Below are positions 37,566 to 45,988 of a stretch of DNA of 64,000 nt, one piece after another. The stretch comes from Shewanella sp. KX20019. GTDB taxonomy: Bacteria; Pseudomonadota; Gammaproteobacteria; Enterobacterales; Shewanellaceae. A program made the position numbers and the translations under genes. Below the pieces are notes generated by a model, which saw nothing but the letters and a program-made list of their open reading frames with translations, searched no databases and was not told where the DNA came from. The stretch covers positions 2,170,001-2,234,000 of the forward strand of contig NZ_CP068437.1 in the NCBI RefSeq assembly GCF_016757755.1, given 5' to 3'. How positions within the stretch are numbered: position 1 is the first letter of the stretch; each line of letters begins with the position of its first letter.

Positions 37566-38357
37566 TTAATCACTTTTTTCAGGTTTGGCGAGCAGTTCAT
37601 CCATTAGAACTGCGAAGGTTTCATAGCTTTGCGCGCCAACGACAAGCTTTGGACTTATCAATTGATTGCCTTCGATTCTACCAATGATAAAGCTGGGCGT
37701 ACCTCTTATCCCCAGAGAGGAGCCGTAAGCGATATCTTGTTGTACTTTACTCGAAATAGCTTCATCTGCGAGGCACTCGGCAAATAGGGTGAGATCTAAA
37801 GATAAGTCAGTGGCAGTCTGTTGGTATAGTGCCTCATTGAGTTGTTGCATGTTTTTAAATAGTGAGTCGCGCATTGGCCAATATGCATCTTGTTTAAGGC
37901 CACAATTAGCGGCAATGGCGGCACCTTCGGCTTTTGGGTGAAACTTAAGCGGGAAATCTCGAGTGAGGTATTGGACTTTGCCCGTATCGATGTAATTGGA
38001 CTTTATCTTAGTGAATGTTTGGTCGATGAAACGCTTGCAATACGGACATTGGTAATCAGAAAATTCAATGATTGCCAATTGTGAAGCTGCGCTGCCCAGT
38101 AATGGAAGGCTGCCGTCTGCATTGAAATTAGTTTGCGTGGGTAAGGTTTTGTATTGGGGTTTTTGCGAGCTCATGGCGATGGTATGAATATCGTTAACTT
38201 GACTGCCTATACGACTGATCTCTTTCTTCAATAGGCTAACGTCTTGCTTGAGCGAGGTTATCTTTTCTTTTAAGTTTGCATCACCTTGTGGCTGGCAAGC
38301 CACAATGAATAGCGATGTCAGCATGAACACAATGGATTGTTGTTTATATCTTAACAT
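37566..38357 (-). CDS. DsbA-family thioredoxin-fold lipoprotein
   Basis: A 263-residue thiol-disulfide protein. The ATG at 38357 gives a lipoprotein signal ending in IVAC (Cys near 21) and has GAGGA upstream; the longer frame from 38420 would bury the signal. A short coiled coil (about 28-60) precedes the DsbA-like domain (about 85-260) with active site CPYCKRF and the cis-Pro motif RGTPSFIIG. It probably oxidises or isomerises disulfides at the membrane. It lies 44 bases after the sigma-54 activator gene on the same strand. The Cys-rich repeat protein and the protease nearby are plausible substrates, which is inference. Confidence 0.85.
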   Translation of the reverse strand: MLRYKQQSIVFMLTSLFIVACQPQGDANLKEKITSLKQDVSLLKKEISRIGSQVNDIHTIAMSSQKPQYKTLPTQTNFNADGSLPLLGSAASQLAIIEFSDYQCPYCKRFIDQTFTKIKSNYIDTGKVQYLTRDFPLKFHPKAEGAAIAANCGLKQDAYWPMRDSLFKNMQQLNEALYQQTATDLSLDLTLFAECLADEAISSKVQQDIAYGSSLGIRGTPSFIIGRIEGNQLISPKLVVGAQSYETFAVLMDELLAKPEKSD

Positions 38358-38401
38358 TGCCGTGATCCTCGGGTGTTTAAGTGGATTTGGGGTTCTTATC
38401 T

Positions 38402-39772
38402 CTAGAGTTTGATTTTGCATTTTTTAATTAAGCGATAGAATGTTGTCCGAGAGATTTTAAGCTCTCTTGCGGCTGCTGATATGTTGTGGCTATTACGTTT
38501 GATAGCGTCTAGTAACAGCTCAGTATCTATCTCCACTCTATGTTGAGCGAGGTTGATAACATCCTCTCCATCGGACTGAAGGTTTACGATTTTTATGCCT
38601 AAATCTGTTGCAGTTAATTGATCATTGTTGGCCATAATAATGGCTCGATGGATACGATTTTTGAGTTCTCTGATATTGCCAGGCCACTGATATTCATACA
38701 TTGTTTTCAGTGCTTTAGCTGTCAGCGTAAACAACTGTTCACTTGGGCTATATTGTTTGAGGTATTCATCAACGAGTAGCGTTATATCCTCTTTATGCTC
38801 TCTAAGGCTAGGGGCATGAAGATGTAGTATATTGATTCGGTAATAGAGATCTTCTCGAAAACGGCCCTCTTCAACAGCGGTTTCTAAGTTGATATGTGAG
38901 GCGAATATAATCCGGCAATCAATCGTTATAGCTACACTGCCGCCTAAACGCTCAATGATGTGGTCTTCTAAAAACTGTAACAGATTAACTTGAGATTCTA
39001 ATGAGAGATCGCCGATTTCATCGAGAAACAGAGTGCCTTTATGAGCCCTTTCTATATGACCAATATATTGTTTATCGGCACCCGTGAAGGCGCCTTTTTC
39101 GTGACCAAACAATTCTGAATGGATCAAGCTCGCAGGTAAAGCCCCACAATTAATTGTAATGAATGGACCGTTGCTACGTTTTGATTGGCTATGAATTAAA
39201 TGTGCGCACAGGCCTTTACCCGTGCCTGTTTCTCCACTGATTAAAACCGCTTCATCGACTTTCGCGACTTTAGCGATATTTGATCTGAGTGTATTGATCT
39301 GGCTTGAGTTACCCAATAGCTGGTTTTCATGGTTAGGGTGATTAATCGGCGGCTTACTTCGTTTCTTGAGCTTTGACATACCATAGGCATGACCTAAGGT
39401 GTGGTTGAGCTGTTTCCAGTTGATCGGTAGATGATGATAGTCGGTGAAGTAACGGGGAAGGCACGATGCTAATTGATCGTTATCAAGTGCGCTGTCCACC
39501 GATATTGCCACCCAAATAAGGCTGTTTTGAGCCTCATTAAGCGCGTTGATGGTATGCAATACTCGCTGCAGCTGAGTCTTTGAGATCAGCGCAATAGCGA
39601 CATGAACATTATATTTTTGCAACGATTTTATGGCAGCCGATAGCGTACTGACGTGGAAACAGCGCCAATGAAATTGTTTAAGTTCCTCTCCACAGCAAAT
39701 CCTTTCACTTGTGAGATCGAGTATTAAAATGTCTCTATAAATGATATCTATTTCTTGCTGGAGTTTGTTCAC
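38402..39772 (-). CDS. VpsR-like sigma-54-dependent activator with degenerate receiver
   Basis: A 456-residue transcription activator. The N-terminal 130 residues look like a receiver fold but lack the phospho-acceptor Asp at the expected strand end (HVAIALIS), so normal phosphorylation is unlikely. The AAA+ domain (about 150-385) has Walker A GETGTGKG, GAFTGA and LFLDEIGDL. A Fis-type helix-turn-helix ends the chain (NISAAARELKISRTTFYRLI). This layout resembles VpsR of Vibrio, which binds cyclic di-GMP, but the binding residues were not checked. The start is GTG with TAGGGA upstream. Likely targets are nearby leftward genes, by context only. Confidence 0.82.
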   Translation of the reverse strand: MNKLQQEIDIIYRDILILDLTSERICCGEELKQFHWRCFHVSTLSAAIKSLQKYNVHVAIALISKTQLQRVLHTINALNEAQNSLIWVAISVDSALDNDQLASCLPRYFTDYHHLPINWKQLNHTLGHAYGMSKLKKRSKPPINHPNHENQLLGNSSQINTLRSNIAKVAKVDEAVLISGETGTGKGLCAHLIHSQSKRSNGPFITINCGALPASLIHSELFGHEKGAFTGADKQYIGHIERAHKGTLFLDEIGDLSLESQVNLLQFLEDHIIERLGGSVAITIDCRIIFASHINLETAVEEGRFREDLYYRINILHLHAPSLREHKEDITLLVDEYLKQYSPSEQLFTLTAKALKTMYEYQWPGNIRELKNRIHRAIIMANNDQLTATDLGIKIVNLQSDGEDVINLAQHRVEIDTELLLDAIKRNSHNISAAARELKISRTTFYRLIKKCKIKL

Positions 39773-40260
39773 GATATTCCCTAGCGGGATGCAGCGTCAG
39801 TACTGTAGTAGCGAATGATTAATGGTTAAATTTTAGAAAGGATTGGAGGGAACGCAAGTCAATATCGATACAATGTGCCATATAATTGGCATTTGATGGT
39901 TTTTTGACGAGGCTTGTTGTTAAAACGCCCTGTATTATGTCGCCTCTTCCTTTTGTAGGTTAAATTGGCAATGTTCTCAGAGATAAATTTATAGCGCAAG
40001 CCTTTCCATTTTCAGACATACCGCTTGCCTATAACTGTCTTAAGGTTAGGCCTGACTCTTTTTGGTTCTTCACCCAGTTAGTCAAAGCATCAAGCAGGTG
40101 TAAAGCGAGCTAAATCACTTGTGCTAGTTAATGCGCTACTTTTAGTAATTCCATATGAAAACACAGTCTCTATCTGTGTGGTCTGGCTCATATGGCGAAC
40201 TTCCAATGTAAAGCAGTATGCAAAGGTTGTAGAGTCATCTTCAATAAGGTTTTTTGGCGA
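39773..40260. other. Gap containing a decayed gene
   Basis: No intact gene. Most of the right half (39972-40216) is a decayed metallo-beta-lactamase-fold gene, annotated separately. The left part should hold the promoter of the sigma-54 activator. Confidence 0.6.
39972..40216 (-). pseudogene. Decayed and internally deleted copy of the MBL-fold hydrolase gene
   Basis: Minus-strand conceptual translation, allowing frameshifts, gives HLLDALTNWVKNQKESGL where the intact gene at 41836-42711 has HMLDASITWMKDQKQSGL. It continues GLTLRQL-stop-ASGMSE against GLSLAELKTAGMPE. Just before, at 40162-40216, lies a remnant of the GHTDGD metal-binding region (VRHM then PDHTDRDC after correcting a frameshift). 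About 340 bases present in the intact gene between these parts are missing. At least one two-base deletion and one in-frame TAG are visible. The match covers the last third of the protein and cannot be functional. Confidence 0.85.
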
Positions 40261-41706
40261 CTATAAATAGGTGAACACTAAATCATAAACTATTGCATCA
40301 TCTTCCTCTGATTCAAATTTTGCGATGAGATTAAAGTGCTCCCGTGTTATATCAACTTCATCATAGTTGTCGTTGGCGTCTTTATAAAAGGCTAGCATGC
40401 CTTGTTTATCTAGTGGCAGTTGTAGTGATTTTACTGACTGAAAAAAAGCATCACTGTTACTGTCTGTAAAGAGGGACTCACTAATGTGCGCTTGATTGAG
40501 CTCCATATCATGAAATTGCAGTTGCACATTATTGCCAACTAGCCACCACTGCTTTTTATCATTGGCGATATTGATTTTGTTGGCTTGCGGGATCTGCTTG
40601 AGTAAGTTAGGCAAGGTAAGTAACTCAACATTATCGGGCTGTAAGTGCTTATATAACCACTGCTCTTGTGCGGCGGTTAAGGGAGGCATAATTTGCTTTT
40701 TTGGCTCACTTATATCACTGCTATAGGTGAAGTTAGTCAGCAGAGTCACTGGGTTATCTCTTGTTGTAGGGTGAAATTTATCAAACTGTAATATAAGACG
40801 TTGTTGCTTTTGAGTCATAGTAATTTGTTCAACGGTCTCTTTTATATCGTGCTGAGACAGCGATTTTCTTACTTGTTCAATGGGACTTTTTTGTGCCACT
40901 TTTCCCTCTATTTGCCAATTCGTATCATCAAATCCATCTCTGAAACCGATACTATTTCGGCCTGCACCAGTTAATAGTGCGAGCTCTGAGCTAACCGATT
41001 TAAGTTTATCAGCTGAATAGGTAAACCAAAGGTGACGTCCATAGCCCCATATTTTTTCGTTTTTTTCAAGTGTGAGTATGATGCTCGGTGGGCCAAGTTT
41101 TTTGGCTGTTTGTGCTGTGCTTGCGCCCAAATTGATATCGTATACACCTGTTGCGAGTGAGATATTAGCTGGGGGTAAGGTGATTGCTTGAGCTATTTCT
41201 ATAGGCTTCTTTGGCGTAATGATCTTGGAGGTAAGTGTATATTGGTGTTGCATTGTTTGTAGAACGTAACCATCTGCGCGATAAGGTGCCCGTTCATTGC
41301 TAAAAGATCGGTCATCTTTACAGAGAGTGTATGGCTGTGCTTCGAAGTGCATTTTTAAGCTAGTCTCTGTTCTGATCTTCGCTCCGGTCTTACGTCTAGT
41401 CCTGTTAGTTACGGATATTTTATTGTTTCTAATCTTAGTAAATAACATGACGTCAGCACCTAGTGCTGTTGCATCTTGGCGCAATTGTTGAAGTGCTAAT
41501 GCGAAAGCTGGGCTTTCTTCTATAGGCCCTAAATATTGGTATTTTAGTGCCGTCTTATTGAAAGTTATTGGCGCTAAGATCTCCACGATACAATTAGGTT
41601 TATAATCAACTATTAGCGTCTCTTCAGGCTCCGCAGCATGTACATTAGTTATCAATGTTAAACAAATAATGGAAACTAGCTTTTTTATCGTGTTTATTCT
41701 TCGCAT
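40261..41706 (-). CDS. Exported protein of unknown function
   Basis: A 481-residue protein with a Sec signal (about 8-24, cleaving near VHA). I do not recognise the family. Residues about 65-85 (FALALQQLRQDATALGADVM) resemble the helix seen in RcsF/DUF4156-type small domains (LRNEAAxLGA), which bind at the outer membrane or act as stress sensors. The rest is a mixture of short beta-rich segments with Trp/Tyr, and no catalytic motif stands out. Two Cys in the first 130 residues could form a disulfide. It lies between an intact MBL gene and that gene's decayed copy, all on the same strand. Confidence 0.7.
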   Translation of the reverse strand: MRRINTIKKLVSIICLTLITNVHAAEPEETLIVDYKPNCIVEILAPITFNKTALKYQYLGPIEESPAFALALQQLRQDATALGADVMLFTKIRNNKISVTNRTRRKTGAKIRTETSLKMHFEAQPYTLCKDDRSFSNERAPYRADGYVLQTMQHQYTLTSKIITPKKPIEIAQAITLPPANISLATGVYDINLGASTAQTAKKLGPPSIILTLEKNEKIWGYGRHLWFTYSADKLKSVSSELALLTGAGRNSIGFRDGFDDTNWQIEGKVAQKSPIEQVRKSLSQHDIKETVEQITMTQKQQRLILQFDKFHPTTRDNPVTLLTNFTYSSDISEPKKQIMPPLTAAQEQWLYKHLQPDNVELLTLPNLLKQIPQANKINIANDKKQWWLVGNNVQLQFHDMELNQAHISESLFTDSNSDAFFQSVKSLQLPLDKQGMLAFYKDANDNYDEVDITREHFNLIAKFESEEDDAIVYDLVFTYL

Positions 41707-41835
41707 GCTGCACAGTTCCTTGTGACAAAGAGAGTTCGGTGTTTAATCAATAATGTGTTTGAAGAGTAACGGCGCTACAATCGACGTAACTCTAATAGAG
41801 GTGCCATAAACGGCACCGAAATAGATGAATTCCAA

Positions 41836-42711
41836 TTAGAGGTCGTTGTATAAGGTTTCTATCCACTTTTCCTCAGAAATAAATTGCCAGCTCCAACCTT
41901 TCCATTTTTCAGGCATGCCAGCGGTTTTCAATTCTGCTAGTGATAAACCAGACTGTTTTTGATCTTTCATCCAAGTAATCGATGCATCTAACATGTGCTT
42001 AAAACGAGTTAAATCACTTTTATTAGCAAGAGCACCATGGCCTGGAATAATTTTTGTCTGTTCGTCTAAACCGCGTAATACCGCCGAGACATTATCTCGA
42101 TATCCTTCAACTGAACCACCAGCTTTCAAATCAATATAGGGGAACTTGTCTTTAAAGAATAGGTCGCCCATATGGACTATTTTGTCGTTACTCCAAATCA
42201 CCACGCTGTCACCATCTGTATGACCTGGACCCATATGACGAACTTTTAGTGCATCACCGTTGAAATGCACCGTAATACCTTGATCATAAGTTATAACGGG
42301 TAATGCCTCCGGTGCCGTTTTATTGTCTGATGCTAACCGTTTCAATACATTATCGTGAGCCATAATGGTGCCCATTTTTCCGAAGTGGGCATTGGCACCG
42401 GTATGATCGCCATGGTAATGGGTGTTGATTATAAATTTTGGCGCCCCTGTTTGTATTTGGCTCAATGCTAAGGATATTTTGTTGGCAAGCGGGGCAAACT
42501 GGTCATCGATAATAAGCACACCATCCTCACCAGCTGAAACACCGATATTGCCGCCAGAACCGACAAACATGTAGGTTGTATTGCTGAGTTTAATCGGTGT
42601 TATTTCTACATCTTTGAATCTATCCTCGGCGGTCGCCATACTGCCTAATGCCATGGCAAATAAAGTACCGATGAGAAGGGCGGGTCGAGCTATTTTCGGT
42701 AGGGATATCAT
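41836..42711 (-). CDS. Periplasmic metallo-beta-lactamase-fold hydrolase
   Basis: A 291-residue exported protein: signal peptide (about 8-28, ending ATA), then the MBL fold with zinc motif HYHGDHTGAN (about 105-114), GHTDGDSVV (about 183), the metal-bridging Asp in MGDLFF and the final IPGHG. All metal ligands look intact. The substrate is not evident; such proteins range from true lactamases to general hydrolases. ATG 42711 has AAAGG upstream; a TTG at 42750 would add 13 residues before the signal and is less likely. A second, broken copy lies 2 kb downstream. Confidence 0.85.
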   Translation of the reverse strand: MISLPKIARPALLIGTLFAMALGSMATAEDRFKDVEITPIKLSNTTYMFVGSGGNIGVSAGEDGVLIIDDQFAPLANKISLALSQIQTGAPKFIINTHYHGDHTGANAHFGKMGTIMAHDNVLKRLASDNKTAPEALPVITYDQGITVHFNGDALKVRHMGPGHTDGDSVVIWSNDKIVHMGDLFFKDKFPYIDLKAGGSVEGYRDNVSAVLRGLDEQTKIIPGHGALANKSDLTRFKHMLDASITWMKDQKQSGLSLAELKTAGMPEKWKGWSWQFISEEKWIETLYNDL

Positions 42712-42865
42712 TGTAGAAACCTTTAGTGACGCGGTAGTTTGTGATTTCAATGTTACCGATAAGTTAATTTAATTGCACGAGTTATCGCTGTCGTCGAACT
42801 GGCGCACTGTAAAGCAATCAGTTACAGCAACATGAATGTTTAGCGATGAATATGGAAAGTTGGTC

Positions 42866-42895
42866 AACAAAAGGCTGCAATAGCAGCCTTTTGTT
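42866..42895. terminator. Terminator of the RND efflux operon
   Basis: A perfect 13-base stem (AACAAAAGGCTGC with GCAGCCTTTTGTT) and a four-base loop, 18 bases past the stop of the last efflux gene. Confidence 0.88.
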
Positions 42896-42913
42896 AGATG
42901 ACTAGAAACCTTG

Positions 42914-45900
42914 TTAACTCATCCAAGGCAATACTTTTCGTGAAAAACGGTCGGCTTGACCAAGGCGAATGGCAGATTGATAGCGCATTCTATAGAGAGC
43001 TTGATAGCATAACGGCACCAAATAAAGACTGGTCACAGTTGAAAAGGTGAGGCCACCAATAATAGCAATCGCCATCGGTGAGTATGATGGACCGCCGCCG
43101 CCAAGTTGAGTCTCTCCCATTGCTAAAGGAACCAAACCCAATACTGTGGTACCTACGGTCATCAACACTGGACGCAAGCGGGTATGACATACTTGGCTGA
43201 TAGTATCTGACAGTTCATCGAGTTCGGGTTTGAGCTGGTTAATCTGGTCGACCAATACAATGCCGTTGTTGACCACAATTCCCATCAAAATCAAAATACC
43301 AATCATCGCCATTATAGACATTGGCGTACCCGTAAACAGTAACGCCCAGAATACGCCTGTAATCGAAAACAGGATCGAGGTGATAATGGCAGTAGGTAGC
43401 AGTAAAGATTCAAATAATGCAGCCATGACAATATAGATCATCGCGATGGCTAAGATCATATTTGTTGCCATTACCGCTTCATCTTCATCTTGCTTTTGAA
43501 AACCGCCGCGCAGCGAGTAGCCATAACCTGCCGGGAAGTTTATCGACTCCATCACTTGGGTGATCTTTTCTTGGGCTTCTTCGGTGGTGAGTTCGTCCAA
43601 GTTTGCACCAATAGAGAGTGCCGTTTGTCTGTCGTAATGACGAATGGTGTCGAACCTTGGCAAAATTTCGATTTTCGCTAGGCTATCTAAGGTATAAACG
43701 CGGTTGTCGATACGAATGATTGGCAACTGCTTAAGCTTTTCGAGCGATAAGCGCCATTGCTGCTCATAGGCCATCTCAATACGTAGCTCGCCATTAGGAT
43801 CATGACGGAATGAACGTAATTGAGTTCCACGCAAAGCCATAGAGATACTCGATGCAATCTCATTTAATTTAAGATCGAGTCTCGCGGCCATTTCGCGGTC
43901 AATGCGGATCACAACCTCTTGTTGTGCACCGCTTAACTCTGAACGTACATCGGTTAAACCTTCAATGGCGCTCAGTAACGGAATGACTTGCTCGCTGATG
44001 TGGATAAGCTCTGTGGTTGAACGACCCGTTAGTGATACTCGAATACCGTTATTTTCTCCACCCCAACCAAACTGAGGCGTGGCGATAGAAAATTTTGGAA
44101 ACCCTTCGCGGATCATCTTTTTAAGGGCTTTCATATCAACTTCGATATCCTCTTTTAGCAACAGAGTTGATTGGCCTCTATCTGCTGAAAAGTAGCTATA
44201 CACTGAGTCTATATGAAACTTTTCTTGATTTGCGTATAGATAACCTTCCATTTTATCTATCATAGCTTCGGTAACGGCTAAACTGTGACGTCCTTCAACT
44301 TGGTAGTTAATATAGAGTCGATTATTACCTTCACCATCGGATTGATCTTGTTTTACCATTGAAAGCGGTAACGCAGTTGACGCCAATAACAACAGTGCAA
44401 TTACGCCGGATGTACGTGGCCTAGCTAAGATCCAGTTGAGGCTTTTATGGTAGCGTAGCTGTAATTTACTCTGCTGTACTTTTTCTGGTAGATCAAACTC
44501 CATCTTACTGAGCATCAAAGGCAATAGAGTTTTAGCCACTAACAGTGATGCCGCCAGTGAAATACAGATAGCGATTGCTACATGCTCAAGAAAAATCGTT
44601 AATTCGACTTTAACACCAACAATATTGGGTAGAAAAACAATGGCGGTGGTTAGGGTTCCAGCAAGTACAGCCAGCGATACTTTATCTACACCGTTAAGTA
44701 TTGAGCTATTGTCGCTTACTGCGGTCTTATCATGTGATTGAGCTTGTGATTTTTGCAGCTGCTTTTCTTGCAATACACTCTCTGTGACCACAACTGCGTT
44801 ATCAATCAGCATACCGACGGCCAGCAGCAGCCCCATCATTGAGAGAATATTTAGGCTGTAACCGAGTAAGTACATTGCAGCGAGTGTCATGCAAATCGCG
44901 ATAGGTACTGATGATACGATAACTAGCGTCATTTTAAGGTTACGTAAAAACAGATATAGCACCACAAAGGAGAGTAGGGCACCAATCAAACCGGCAGTGA
45001 GTAGATCCTTAAGTGATGATGTTACGCCATATGCTTGATCTTCCATTACAAAGAGCTTAATGCCTTGGAATTGAGGATCTTGTTTAGCACTTTCAATGAC
45101 CTTCATTACACGAGTTGAAACGTCAACTAAGTTTGCACCAGACTCCTTAAATACATCCAAGCCGACGGCGTAATTTTGATCCAAATGGCGACCGTCTAGA
45201 CGTTCAGGTAGAGCAAATCTCACTGAAGCGATATCACCTAAGGTGATCCCTGGGGTAAGCACTAGCGAGTTGATCTCATCTAGGTTTCTAAACTCACCTT
45301 TAGGTGACACCTGATATACGCGAGAATCTGTTTTTAGCACACCAGCGCTAATAACAAAGTTCTCTTGTTGTAAGCGACGCGTTAGATCCTTAATGGAGAT
45401 GTTACTAGCAGCAAGCTTATCTGCATTGATTCTAATTTCTATCTGCTTTTGCTCAACACCATATAAAGTGACTTGCGAAACACCTTCAACACGTTCAAGC
45501 GGCCTTTTGAGTTGTTTATCCAACAGATCAAATGCACCAGAGAGCTCCCTGTCACTGGATATCCTTAAATTGAGTACCGGCATATCGGCAGTACTAAATT
45601 GTCTGATGAAAACACGCTCTACATCTTTGGGCAGTAGATGACGTACAGAGTCTACTTTTTCTCGTGCTTCTAAGCTTTTAGTGGCAACGTTTTCTCCCCA
45701 CTTCATTCTTAGCTCTATTTCTGCCCCGTTTTGCGATGAACTAGATCGAAGCTCCTCTATGCCGCCCATAGTCGCCAGTGTTTCCTCTAATATACTGGTG
45801 ATATCCCGTTCAACTTCAGACGGTGTCGAGCCTTTATAGGGCACTTCAACGATGACCTGAGGAATATCAATGCCAGGAAACATCTCCAGTGGTAATAGTC

Positions 45901-45988
45901 TGCTTGAAGCAAGGCCGAAGAGTAAAATAGCGATAAAGAACATCGCCGTTGTTACCGGTCTTTTAATCGCTAAGCGTGTGATACTCAT
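42914..45988 (-). CDS. RND efflux permease, second subunit
   Basis: A 1024-residue inner-membrane proton-driven transporter of the AcrB/HAE1 type. The N-terminus MSITRLAIKRPVTTAMF is typical, followed by a long periplasmic loop and helices around 335-500. A second half repeats the plan (from about 520). The motif GLLLAVGMLIDNAVVVTE (about 400) carries the Asp of the proton relay. It overlaps the upstream permease gene by four bases (ATGA). Two different permeases with one fusion protein suggest a heteromeric pump as in MdtBC. Substrates are unknown. Confidence 0.9.
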   Translation of the reverse strand: MSITRLAIKRPVTTAMFFIAILLFGLASSRLLPLEMFPGIDIPQVIVEVPYKGSTPSEVERDITSILEETLATMGGIEELRSSSSQNGAEIELRMKWGENVATKSLEAREKVDSVRHLLPKDVERVFIRQFSTADMPVLNLRISSDRELSGAFDLLDKQLKRPLERVEGVSQVTLYGVEQKQIEIRINADKLAASNISIKDLTRRLQQENFVISAGVLKTDSRVYQVSPKGEFRNLDEINSLVLTPGITLGDIASVRFALPERLDGRHLDQNYAVGLDVFKESGANLVDVSTRVMKVIESAKQDPQFQGIKLFVMEDQAYGVTSSLKDLLTAGLIGALLSFVVLYLFLRNLKMTLVIVSSVPIAICMTLAAMYLLGYSLNILSMMGLLLAVGMLIDNAVVVTESVLQEKQLQKSQAQSHDKTAVSDNSSILNGVDKVSLAVLAGTLTTAIVFLPNIVGVKVELTIFLEHVAIAICISLAASLLVAKTLLPLMLSKMEFDLPEKVQQSKLQLRYHKSLNWILARPRTSGVIALLLLASTALPLSMVKQDQSDGEGNNRLYINYQVEGRHSLAVTEAMIDKMEGYLYANQEKFHIDSVYSYFSADRGQSTLLLKEDIEVDMKALKKMIREGFPKFSIATPQFGWGGENNGIRVSLTGRSTTELIHISEQVIPLLSAIEGLTDVRSELSGAQQEVVIRIDREMAARLDLKLNEIASSISMALRGTQLRSFRHDPNGELRIEMAYEQQWRLSLEKLKQLPIIRIDNRVYTLDSLAKIEILPRFDTIRHYDRQTALSIGANLDELTTEEAQEKITQVMESINFPAGYGYSLRGGFQKQDEDEAVMATNMILAIAMIYIVMAALFESLLLPTAIITSILFSITGVFWALLFTGTPMSIMAMIGILILMGIVVNNGIVLVDQINQLKPELDELSDTISQVCHTRLRPVLMTVGTTVLGLVPLAMGETQLGGGGPSYSPMAIAIIGGLTFSTVTSLYLVPLCYQALYRMRYQSAIRLGQADRFSRKVLPWMS

